Positions 25,079 through 37,600 of a stretch of 64,000 nucleotides of DNA are shown here, piece by piece. Position 1 is the first letter of the stretch; every line of letters begins with the position of its first letter. The stretch lies in NCBI RefSeq assembly GCF_012273895.1, contig NC_052103.1, positions 2,046,001-2,110,000 of the forward strand. The letters run 5' to 3'. Below the pieces are notes generated by a model, which worked only from the letters and a program-made list of their open reading frames with translations, had not been told where the DNA came from and did not search any database. The position numbers were made by a program, and so were the translations under genes. The stretch comes from Zerene cesonia (taxonomy: Eukaryota > Arthropoda > Insecta > Lepidoptera > Pieridae).

Positions 25079-25610
25079 TTTACTTAGGAAAATAATACAG
25101 ATTTCAGAAAGGTGAAAACTTTTAAAATGAAAAACTGAAAAAGTCACATTTCATTGCTGTCAGTGTGTTCCGTCACACAATTATTAATTGTCAACATTTC
25201 TAAATTTTAAGTTGTCAATTGTCAAAAGTGGCTGAGAAATAGTGGCAAAAAAAACCGATATAAGTTTTAAACTGCAACTTTATTATAATAATTTACAATA
25301 TTCCCGAAAGCAAAAAGAGAAAATTTCCCGCATCATGAGGGTTGATATAAATAAAAATAAGAGGTGAACTGATATTATCCAGTTAATTATATTCATACTT
25401 TGTTGCGTTTCTATAGAAAGAAGATATGTGAAAAGCCTTGTATCTAATAACATAAAGTTGGTTCTTAAAGAAAAAAAATATCATCGGCCATTTTGGTCTG
25501 CTAACGCTTGACAGGCCGGTGGCGAGAGGAATAATTCTTCTATTATTCCCATCGGAGACCAAATTCCATATTAAAATTGTGTTAATGAAGTGACCAGTGC
25601 ATTGTTAAAC
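25079..25610. promoter_or_regulatory. Probable bidirectional promoter region
   Basis: A 532-base interval separates the divergent start codons of the unknown gene (minus) and eIF3a (plus). No TATA box was seen. The element GGCCATTTTGG at about 25485 and the eIF3a 5' leader up to GTTAAACATGG lie here. Shared promoter use is inferred from spacing only. Confidence 0.5.
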
Positions 25611-28600
25611 ATGGCTAGATACGGTCAGAGACCGGAGAATGCTCTCAAACGAGCAAATGGTTTGTACATATTTCATCTTATCATACCACGTTGCATGAAT
25701 ACTAAATGACCTCTCTTTCGTAACAACTTCCTTGAGGAATGCTTTCTTTTCAAAATACCTAACTTGTCTATTTTTAGACACATGTCTCTACACATAAAAT
25801 AAAAAGTCTTTCAAAATATCATAAATTAAATTTATAACCAAAGACCTGTGATTACAAAATAGTTATGAAATATTTCAGAGTTCATGGACTTGGATAAGCC
25901 CGCTAGGGCACTTGACACCTTGCAAGAGGTGTTTAGGAATAAAAAATGGGCCTATAACTGGTCCGAATCTGTTTTGGAGCCTATAATGTTCAAGTATTTG
26001 GAACTATGTGTGGATCTTCGCAAGTCGCATATAGCGAAGGAAGGTCTGTTCCAGTACAGGAATATGTTTCAGTCGGTGAATGTTGGGTCATTGGAACAGG
26101 TCATAAGGTTTGTGCTTTAAATTAAATTCTATAACTGTGTTATGCATAAAGCTTGTAATACCTCCATTTATTTTAATTATTAATACTGTTCCTATTAAAA
26201 TTTACAAATTCATTAGTTAATAATTTAAATTATTGGTGTATTTTATCAGGGGTTACTTACGTATGGCAGAAGAGCGGACAGAGGCTGCAAGACAGCAATC
26301 AACGCAAGCTGTCATTGACACTGATGACCTGGACAATTTGGCTACACCTGAGAGCATTCTTCTAAGTGCTGTGTCAGGAGAAGATGCACAAGATCGTTCA
26401 GACAGAACAATACTTACTCCATGGGTAAGATATTATGTCAATTGAGTAATTCCCCATTAATATTATAAATACAAAGTAATTCTCAATAGTGGATCTAGGT
26501 TTGGGGACGCCCTAGGCCCAAGACTGTATATATAGGCTCGGGGCCTCTGTATATATATATATATATATATATAAACACACATATATGTAAAAATATAAAC
26601 ATATATGGTGTGTATTATTAAATTTTAGTCATCTTAAAAATGTTGGCGCCCTTAAAAATTTTGTTCTCGCAACAATGTAAAACTGGACTCTGCTGGCCAA
26701 AAATGTAGAATCTATCTTGTTTATAGGTATAGATTATAAAGCTATCATACATGCCAATTTAATCCTCTCCATTAAGTCATAATGATAGTAGATATTAAAT
26801 ACATACAGATAATTAATTGTGGTACATATATAGTCTAGCCTTCCTCAATAAATGGGCTATCTAACACTGAAAGAATTTCAAATCCAGTAGTCCCTGAGAT
26901 TAGTGTGTTTAAACAAACAAACAAACTTTTCAGCTTTATAGTATAAGTATATATTGTGCCTTAAATAGAGATTGTGTGATATAGATACTTATGTTTTTTT
27001 GTCCTCTGAAACAAATCCCATTTCTAATTCTTAAATGATTATGAAGTGGTAGGCCTCAGAGGTAAAGTATAAGGAAGGTATGACGCGACAAAAAGTGTTG
27101 AAATGCATTGTTTGTGTTAATTGATACTTGCACATAATATACATATATCATTAAACTCCTCAATGTATTAAGAACATTTTTGAATTCATTGCACTAGTGA
27201 AAACCATATTGTTTGTAAATGTTAAAGGCTAAGAAATATATAGATAACAGTGTTTAAAAAATGAATATACATGTATATTATAGATTTTGCTATATGCTAC
27301 CAATAGCTAAATATTTCCTTGCTTGTTTCACAGGTAAAATTCCTTTGGGAGTCATACTGCCAGTGCCTGGAACTGCTGCGTACCAATGCCCATGTGGAGA
27401 CTCTGTACCATGACATTGCACGCATGGCATTCCAGTTCTGCTTGAAGTATTCTCGCAAAACTGAGTTCAGGAAGCTTTGCGACAAGCTGCGTAAACATCT
27501 TGAAGACATTTGCAAGCCCAATGTGAGTGTTATGTTTTTTTGAATCATTATGAAATACTTTGGCTTTTAAAGTTTTTGATAAATACATATTTAAAGCATT
27601 ATATTATTAAGAATATGAGAGATATATACATAGAAAAAGTACCACTTATAAACCAAATTGGTTACAATACTAAAAGCTAATACCTCTGAAATAAATCCCA
27701 TTTCTAACTTTTCAATAGTGAGGAGTGGTAGGCCTCAGAGGTACATCGTATCAGAGGTATGACGCGACTGACAATGTTATACTGCTTTGTCTGTGTTATT
27801 TAATACCTGTACAATACAATATAAATTAGTAGAAAGCAAACATAAATACAATTTGGATTTTATATAGAAATATTTTTTTGATGTGAATGATCTAGAGTTA
27901 AGGTGGACAAGAATACAAAAATATTAATATGTTATATAAATTACCAACAAATAAAACAATAAAGAGAATATAATATTTTATATGAGGAGATTTATATTAC
28001 ATAATTTAAGCTCATAATATGGTAATAATGGTAAGCTGGGGCTTTTAAAAGAGGTAAATGTACTCATTGATGTATTTTATTTACAGGTACAAACTGGCAA
28101 TGTCAGCATTTCTAAGCCTGAAACTCAGCAGCTCAATCTTGAGACTCGTCTCTTCCAGCTGGATAGTGCTATTCAGATGGAGTTGTGGCAGGTTTGTACA
28201 AGTTCTTTTTATCTACCCTAAACTGAAATTTACTTGAAGTTGCGTTTAGATGTTTATATCATGTTTTTAATTTGATGTAAAATGATAACAGAAACAAGAA
28301 GACACTCTAGCTTAAAAGACATTTGTTTTAAGTTATTCAGGAGCCTATGCATTCATATTTTGCATGCACTGTGATTGTTAAATGAAATTCAAAGAATGTT
28401 TCTATTCATGATGTTTGAAACTACTTAAAATATATTTGTTTTTTATCCTAAAATCAATTTTGATTTAAACAGGAAGCATACAAAGCAATTGAAGACATCC
28501 ACAACCTCATGAACATGTCCAAAAAGACCCCCGTGGCAAAGACCATGGCCAATTACTATGGCAAGCTGGCTCTTGTCTTCTGGAAAGCTGGCCACTGTCT

Positions 28601-31600
28601 GTTCCACGCTGCTGCGCTTTTGAAGCTCTTCCAGCTATCTAGGGAGATGAAGAAGAATATCACCCAAGAGGAATTGCAGAAGTATGTCTTCTTTTGTAGT
28701 TTGTTATTTTTGTATCATTGAGAATGGACAAATTTTTGTTCCCATCCAATTTCATGGATTATAGAAAGCTTTTCAATAATCTATGGTGAAATTGCATGTT
28801 CATTTAATTTTATAAAAATATAATTTATAAATTTTTTACAAATATTGTGATTGAAAAGTGGTCTTAGACCTTGACCTCTGACTTGCCATTGCATAATTAT
28901 CAAATTAGCCTAGATTAGAATAGCTTATGTTTTAAACAGCAGCCGTCACTATAGTCTAAATATGTACCTTGTGATTGTTTTGCTACAGTTCATATCATTT
29001 AATGACATGAAAAGTATAATAGCAAATAATGTCTTTTGTCTCTAGAATGGCCTGTCGAGTGTTAGTAGCGGTGCTCTCAGTGCCCCTCCCGTCTCTGCAC
29101 CCCGAGTTTGATCGTTTCGTCGAGACCGACAAGAGTCCAGTGGAGAAGGCGCAAAGGCTGGCCGTTCTACTCGGCTTAGCGCAGCCACCCACCAGGGCCA
29201 GCTTGTTGAAAGGTATAGTTATTTAATAATACTTATTGTTTTCTTTTTATAATCAAGTACTTTTACTTAAATTAAGTTTTTTTTTTTATTATTGAAATTG
29301 GTCCTGCATGTTACGTGTATATATGTATATATGTGATACTATGACCAAATATTGAAAATAGAAACATGACTTAATATTTATATGTACCTGTATCTATATA
29401 CAATCCCAATTTTTATTTATTTGATTTTTTTTTAGACTTGTTGCTTGCTATTATTTTACTATTTACTTGATAACAAAATATCTCTCCTAACCTCTGAAAT
29501 AAATCCCATTTCTAACTTTTCAATAGTGAGGAGTGGTAGGCCTCAGAGGTAAAGTGTAACGGTGGTATGACGCGACAGACAATGTTATACTGCTTTGTCT
29601 GTGTTATTTAATGCCTGTACAGATTAATTTATGATTAGGAAATTACGAAAAAAAAATTACTTGTGTGTGATATTCATTGGTTACTTCCAATCTTGGAAGT
29701 TTATAATGGTAATTTTCGAAATATTTCTAGACTTTTGAATGGTTTGAAATTTTGTTTGTACATAAATTATAGCATATGATAATAATAAATCTGATTTCAT
29801 GTCATATCAAACACATATACATCAATTTTAAACATTATCTATATTACAATATTATAGAATCACATATCGTATCTACATTATACAATCGTATAATAAAAAA
29901 ATAGATCCTGGTCTAATATTGGTTCGTTTATTGTTGTAGTTAGGTGTGTTATTAAGTGTAATGATTAACCAATTATTTCGTCCAACAGATGTGGTGCGTC
30001 TTAACGTGGTGGCTCTCGCGTCACCGCAGTTGCAGCAACTCTACTCCTGGTTGGAGATCGAGTTTGATCCCCTCACTATTTGCGCTAATGTGCAGAACGT
30101 CATCAAGTCGCTGCAAGAGGACCCCAGTGAGTTAACAGATTTATCTTTCTACAATAATAATAATGTTCCATCGGACATTTGTAAAATTATAAGGCATTGA
30201 TCCTTTTAGTATTTTTTTTAATAGATAGGATTGGTAAAAAAATTGGTCCAATGAATTTTTTTTATAACCAGTTTTCCAAAATGGTGCTTAATGTTAAATT
30301 ATGTATTTTGACGATACAAAAGTTCTTCTGAATTTAGTTGAATGAATGAATTTTTGAGTTTCAGAAGTTGATACGTCTATCAAAATAAGTATACTAAAGT
30401 GAGTGTACACTTCACAGACTCCCCGCTCGCCCAGTACACCACAGCGCTCACAGACGTGGCCCTAGTCCGTCTGATCCGCCAGCTGGCGCAGTGCTACGAT
30501 TGCATCGAGTTCTCTCGCCTGCTGGAGCTGGCCGGCACCGACAACCTGTTCCACCTCGAGCGGCTGCTCGTCGACTGCGTGCGCCATAACGATATGCAGA
30601 TACGCGTCGATCACGCTAACAAGTGAGTCGCTCAGATAGCTTCTTCTGGGAGGGAGAACAGCTTAGTTACGTAACGCGTTACGGCGGCAGTCTAACTGAA
30701 TTCCTTTCTTATACACAGATTAGATGAAATTATTAGTTCTGTGGGGTATCCTGAAACAGATTGGTAACTACAGTTCTAGTTCTATTAGATCTAATAATCT
30801 ACTCCACTGTTAACAGGGTAACATGCATTCTTCCAAATTTTTTGAGCCATTAATTGCAAAAAAAATTGTTAGGATCTCTTTCTATTTCAAGTTCACTTAT
30901 AAAATGTTTGTATGTGTTAAGATGCGTGCACTTCGGCGTGGAGGCGGGCGGTGGTGAGTGGTGCTCCGCCGCCGACGAGGCTTGCGGTGGCGCCATCTTG
31001 CAGGCCACTCCTGCTGAACAAGTGAGTATTCTACTTTATTATTATGGTTTATTTGTTTTTCGTTTGCATATCTATTTGATATTGACTTGAATATTACTCT
31101 CACAGAACATATTTTTTTATTCAAATTGGTATACCATTCTTAGATTAAAATCAATGCAAATGAATGAGAGATAAGGAGAACACGTTTCAAAATTAATAAA
31201 AAAATGTGTGTATAACAACGAGCGTCCCAATTAAATTTGGTCTCGCTTTGACAATTTGAAGGTGGAAAAATATTTTTTATGTATTTTTTTTAAATAACAT
31301 CTATCTCGTGGCGCAGGTGCGCGAGCAGCTGGTGCGCGCGGCGGAGGTGCTGTCGCGCGCGGTGGCGGCGCTGTTCCCGGCGCGGCGGCGCGCCGAGCGG
31401 GAGCGCGCGCGCGCCGCGCTGGTGCAGCACTACCACGAGAACAAGCACGCCGAGCACCACCGCGTGCTGCAGCGCCACAAGATCATCGAGGAGCGCAAGG
31501 AGTACATCGAGCGGCTCAACACCGTGCGCGAGGAGGAGGAGCTGCGGTATGCGATCGTTTTCGAATCTACCTGAAAGCACACAAAGAATTTCACTAACAT

Positions 31601-34600
31601 CAATGGTACAGATAAAATATGCAATGATGTAGAGATATAGATAAAAGTTAATACATGAAAAATTTATATTCAGAATTTGATTTTTAAGTTTCGCAATCGT
31701 GTGATGGAAAAAGTCTTATGAAAGTATAAATAAAGCTATAAAATAAGCAATCAATTTATGTATCTTATACAAATTATAGCCGCCAAGAGGAGCAGCTGCG
31801 CGCCGCCGCGGCCGCCGAGGCGAAGCGCCAGGAGCAGGAGCGCGAGGAGCGCGAGCGCAAGCGGCACGCGTCCGAGCTGGCGGCCATGCGCGAGCGGCAC
31901 CTGCGCGAGCGCATCGCGCACATCTCGCAGACCATGCACGGCAAGAAGGTGCTGCAGAAGCTGGATGAGGAGGTGCGTTATATATTGTGATATTATAAAT
32001 GTAAATTAACCGAAAACTTGCTCAAATCGAAAAGATTTTTCACAAATTTTTGAAGACTAGATGCAGACGCTGGATTAAAAGTAAAGCTTGTTTATCAAAC
32101 TTGAAATTAAAACGATGTTATCATTCAGGATTTAATATGTAGTTCCCTGTTTGTGAAATAAGAAACAAAATTTGTTGAACATATTGTGAAGAAAGTAAGT
32201 GTAACTAAAATTGTGTTTCATATAACAGGATCTGAAGAAGATGGACGCCGAGGCGATCGCCCAGCGGGAGGCTGAGGAATTGATGAAGGAGCGCCGTGAG
32301 CTGCAGGCACGACTCAAGTCGCAGGAGAAGAAGGTAGGTTAAGCGATTATTTGGAAAATTAAATTATGATGTACTGCATTATGCTAAGAAATAAAGCAAA
32401 TATATCCATATATCACCAATGCAGTTTGCATTTTTTAAATATACATTGTAAAATTACATTTTATGGTGAGGATTAAAACTATGTAGTTTAAAAGATTTTT
32501 CTCAGATTTACCAATTACGCTTATCTTCTTTAGGTGGATTACTTCGAACGCGCTAAACGTTTGGAAGAAATCCCTCTGCTGCAGAAGAGCCTGGAAGAGA
32601 AGCAGGTCCAGGATAAGGCGTTCTGGGAGCAACAGGAGAAAGAGCGCATACAACAACTCATTGGTAAGATATTGTTGAGAAAACCTTTCAAAAGATTTGA
32701 TCTATTTCATCTGTAATATGAATTTCTTAAAAACCTTTTCTCAATAATATTAGTTCATTAAACGTTGATTAAAGTATAATTTCACATTAATTTGAACAAA
32801 AAAAAAAGTTTTCTATTTTACCCTAAAAGTAATTGAACATTAATTCCAATTAAAAAAAGAATGTTACCTCCATCTACATAAGCATTCTGTATATACATTG
32901 ATATGTTCAAAACACAGGCTCGTGTTTTTTGTTTGTGTCATGCCTCATGTGTCTTCCATACACACAAAAAAATAGGTTACGTTTTCGAAAATGATATATG
33001 TATGTTTATCTGGCGACAGAGGCGCGCACCCGCGACGTGGCGACGCAGGCGCGGCTGGTGCGCATGCACGCGCACCGCGACGAGTTCATGGCGCGGCTGC
33101 GCTCGGAGCGCGGCGCCGCCTACACCAGCCGCCTGGCCGACTTCCAGGCGCAGCTGGCCGCGCAGCGCGACGTGCGCCTCGAGAAGCGCCGCAAGGCGCG
33201 CGTCGAGGCGCGCCGCCAGGAGGTACGCGCCTGCACACATACATACATACATACACACATGCGTACTCGCGTGCGTACATACTCACGTGCGTACATATTC
33301 ACTTACATAATCAAGTGTATACATGCTTACATACAAACATTACATTTTTTATACATTTTCCCGCGTTTTCGATTGTAAGTACTAGTTGTAACTAGGAAAA
33401 ATGCTTTCTAAAGGAAATGAGCTATAACTGTGACACATATAATGGTGTAGCCTTGTTATTCATTGAAATTGCCTATTGTGATCAAGAATTTTATTAAGTG
33501 ATCAAAGGTTCTTGAATGTTAGGATAAAATAAATTAAAAAATGCGACGCACGCATTAAGATGCCTTGATAGCACCATACAACACACACACACATACATGT
33601 GTGAGACACCGTAATTCTCATTTACAATGGTTGTTGCAATGAAATGAAATTTATCTAAATTCGTCCTTCTCTATTACATTTATATTACAAAACATAATAT
33701 GAGACGTGACGTTCGTTTCGCGAACATGTTATATTGAGAAATATTTGTGCATTTTTAAATTGACATAGAAATATGCGGGTAACGATTTCAATAAACTAAA
33801 TAAACGATTGTAACTCAGTGGGTCGCGGAGAAGAAGCGCCAAGAGGAGGCGGCGGCGGAGGAGGCGCGGCGCCTGAAGGAGGAGGAGGAGCGGCGCGAGC
33901 GGGAGGAGCGCGAGCGCCGCCGCCAGGAGGAGCTCGCCGCGTTACGCGAGAAGAAGGAGAAGGAGGAGAGGTGCGTCTCCTCTCCCTTTTTTGGCTTCCA
34001 TATTTCCTACTCGCAGAATCCCTCTTCATCAGGCTCATGTTTTATAGAATCTTTCAGAAAAAAGCAGACAATTTTTTTTCTTTTGCCCTATTGTGTTACT
34101 TTTGCACTATCCCAGAACCTCGTACATTTCCTTTCCAACCAGGCTGCCTGGCAGAGATTGCTGTTAAGCAATAAGGCCGCCTCTTGCACAAACGATGTCT
34201 TTTTTTTTCTTTTCTTTTTATTCTTGCTGTTTTTGTATAAGTTTGTGCAATAAAGCATTATAAATAAATAAATAAATAAATTGTGCCCATCGTGTATAGT
34301 ATATTGCGGATAATATATATTCGTATAATATTATATTAATTTATCAGAATATTATTGGATATCTGTGTTATTGTTGTTTGCGTAAGAGTTTTTTTTACAT
34401 TCAAATTGATCTCCACATTTATTGCTGATGTTGTGTTTAAATTATTTTTATCCTTTTTGAATATAACATTTAAAATCGCTCAACTGTACCATGACAATTT
34501 CATAAGGTCATTCCCCGAAAACTGAAAGACAATTGATTTACGAATATCTTTACACAAATAAAACAATATGATAACTATCATAAATACCGCCTCTTGTCTT

Positions 34601-37600
34601 CTTGTGTTTTATCATTATTTTAAGTACTTATTTCTGTATAACTTGGTGCACAATAAAGCTTTTTGATTCGATAAATAGCTTGTTTAATGACGTTTATATC
34701 GTTCAGGGAGCACGCGGAGATGTTGGCCCGCGTGCAGGCGAAGGCGCGCGCCAAGGAAGAGGAGATCACGCGCAAGCTGGAGGAGCAGAAGGCGGCCGCT
34801 CAGTCGCTGTGGCGGCGCCCCAAGGCCGAAGAGAAGAAGGAGCCGTGGAGGCCGTGTTAGTAGAACCATTCTTCCGTATTAAAGAGGAAAAGTGAAAAAA
34901 AAATCCATTAAGAATAAAGGAAAATGATAAAAAGGCGAAGCACCCGTAGTAGCCATTTAGTTGCAGGTTGCTAAATTTATCATTGTATGTAATGACAGAA
35001 ATCAAAAATTACTGTATCGGATTTTATAAATTTGTGTACCAATAGAAGGCGTCTTATCATCTCGCGAGGTATTCGTTCGCCAATAGCACTAGTTTATTAA
35101 TATTCAAAGTTTCACGACATGTGAGTTCCGAGTTCCAACAACAACAACAAAAACACTTTATTGTGCACCAATGATAACAGAAAGTAACAAAAAAAAATAC
35201 AATAAATATGTATATATATATACATATATCTATATATATATACATTAAAACATAAACATTCACGAGCACAACAGGTTAACAAATTAACAATGCAAAAAAA
35301 TATAGTCGAATTGTTAGCTTTTTTTTTGAAGTCGGTTGGTAATGTATTAATAATATTTCAGCTCGTGCCGCCGCGGCTCCCGGAGAGAGGCCTGAGCGAC
35401 CCGCAGAGAGGCAGCCCGGAGACGACCGACCACCTAGAGATGACAGGTAGGGGGAATACAAACCAATTGAAAAATGTCTTTAATTTCAAACTATTGCATT
35501 TTGCGATGTATTTTAGAATGATATTCTTTTTTTAATGAAGTAGACAGGTATTTGACTGCTACCCATTTGATGATAAGCAGTAATGTACTCTTAGGAAGAG
35601 AAGAGTCTATTCGCTCTCTTTTTGAATAAGTCCAGATTAAATAAAAAAGATATATTGAAAAATAATTATTTTGTAAATGACTTCATTGGTAGTATGTTTT
35701 ACCTGTCTCAGATGTGTACGTTCTTTGAGTTCTAAGGATTTTTCGCATCTTTCTTACAAATATCATTAGTATTGACTGTGTTGTTAAAAGCCATTTTTTA
35801 AAACATTTTAGAGCAAAGCTGACAATTGATATTTTATTTAAATGTTTAAGTTATTTGAGACTGATCAAATTGTAAACACATATTTTACATGTTTTATTTA
35901 TAAATAACTTTTTTCTAGCCGACGCGATGATAGAGCTCGCGATACTCGCCCTCCAAGGGAAGAGAGACCCAGAGAAGACAGGCCAAGAGATGAAAGGCCA
36001 AGAGATGAAAGACCAAGAGACGAGAGACCAAGGGACGAAAGACCAAGGGATGAGAGGCCAAGGGATGAAAGACCAAGAGATGACAGACCCAAGGATGAAG
36101 GTGGCTGGAGGTCTGCTAACAAGGCACCGGAGCCTGAGAGGTTTGTTGATTCAAAAGTTTCAACATATAATATGTTTGAAGTCTAAACAGTACATTTACT
36201 TAAACATTTTAACTGGATAAAACAAACAGAATTCTACACATAATTACTTGTTGGCACATAATTTAAAAAAAGATAGAACATTCTACATTTTGCTTAAATC
36301 AACTGATATTATATTACAAATTATTTTTCTCCTACTCCAATTCGATTCGAAATGTTACTCAATCTATGTAAATCAAAGTGAAATGAAGGCATGTGCACAT
36401 TGCAGGGCGCGCTACGCGGGCCGCTCCAGCGGGCCGCCGGCCGGCGACGCGAGCAGCTGGCGCCGCGGGCCCGCCGAGCCGCCGCCCTCCTCCGCTGTCA
36501 GTTTGTTCATCTATTTATATTTACATTATCATTTCGTAACGCTTTGTACAGATTTGTAGGTTATGTTGAAACGGAAAGGTATTGTACAAAAGAAACGTTT
36601 TTGTTCGAAGTCCTATGAGTTGAGAGTTGAGTCCTAGGGAGTTTTGGACATAGGATGTATCTGTTTGAAAAATCTGTTAATGTCTAGCTTATTTTATAGT
36701 TCTTCCAAAATATTGTTAAAAGATTTCTCAGAACAAGGTTAAGGAAGCGAGCATTGGATTTTAGAAAGGCTATTGTAGGTGTTTGAAAATTTAATATAAA
36801 GGTCTATTATCGAATCTTGATTTTGTTAAAAATTCTCAGAAATAACATGTTTCAAGTTACGGCAGTTGAAGTTACAACTCATATCTTTATTTGAATATAA
36901 CAGGAGCGCACAGCGATGTGGAGGTCGAAGGACTCCGGCCGTGATGACCGCCGCGACGACCGCTACCGCGACGCACCGCGTGACCGTGACCGCGAAGGCG
37001 GCTTCCGTGACCGTGACGGCGGACGTGACCGTGACGGTGGCCGTGACCGCTTCCCACCGCGGCGCGACGACCGTGACGGACCGAGGAGGGATGATCGGTG
37101 AGTTATGTCAAATTTAATTGAAAGTTCTTAGTATGTTAAATAGTTAGTATATTTTTAAGGATATATACATTGCTATAAATTCATCAATAGTGTTGTTTTT
37201 TCCCTAAATATGAAAAAAAAGTACATTTAAAATGTACAGAAATAGTTTCATTTGCATTGATGTTATTTTAAAAGGTATCGAAATAATTTCATTTATAAAT
37301 ATTATGCTCCATAAAATACCAATTTACGTGATCACAGTGATGGTCCCCGCCGCGATGACCGTGACGGACCGCGGCGTGATGACCGTGACCGTGACGGGCC
37401 GCGACGCGACGACCGTGACCGGCGCCCGGCACCACGCAGAGATGAGAAACGTGAGTATAGCCTCTGATATGGCATTTTTAAATATTTATGTGTTTCTAAT
37501 CCGTTGTGTTGTTTCTTTTTATGAATACTTAATAGACAGAGATTTGACTCTTAGGAATCATAAACATTAAATGTTGCTATTTGTCTTTCTAAATGTTTAC

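Noticed and set aside
27297..27588. Two minus-strand frames opposite eIF3a exon 4
   Set aside because: They mirror the coding exon and have no independent signal.
31290..34038. Many long GC-rich frames on both strands in 31.3-34.0 kb
   Set aside because: They are shadows of eIF3a exons 11-16, whose GC-rich codons remove stops from other frames.
35898..36122. Antisense repeat protein of LGLSSLGLSS type
   Set aside because: It is the reverse complement of the DERPR repeat in eIF3a exon 19.
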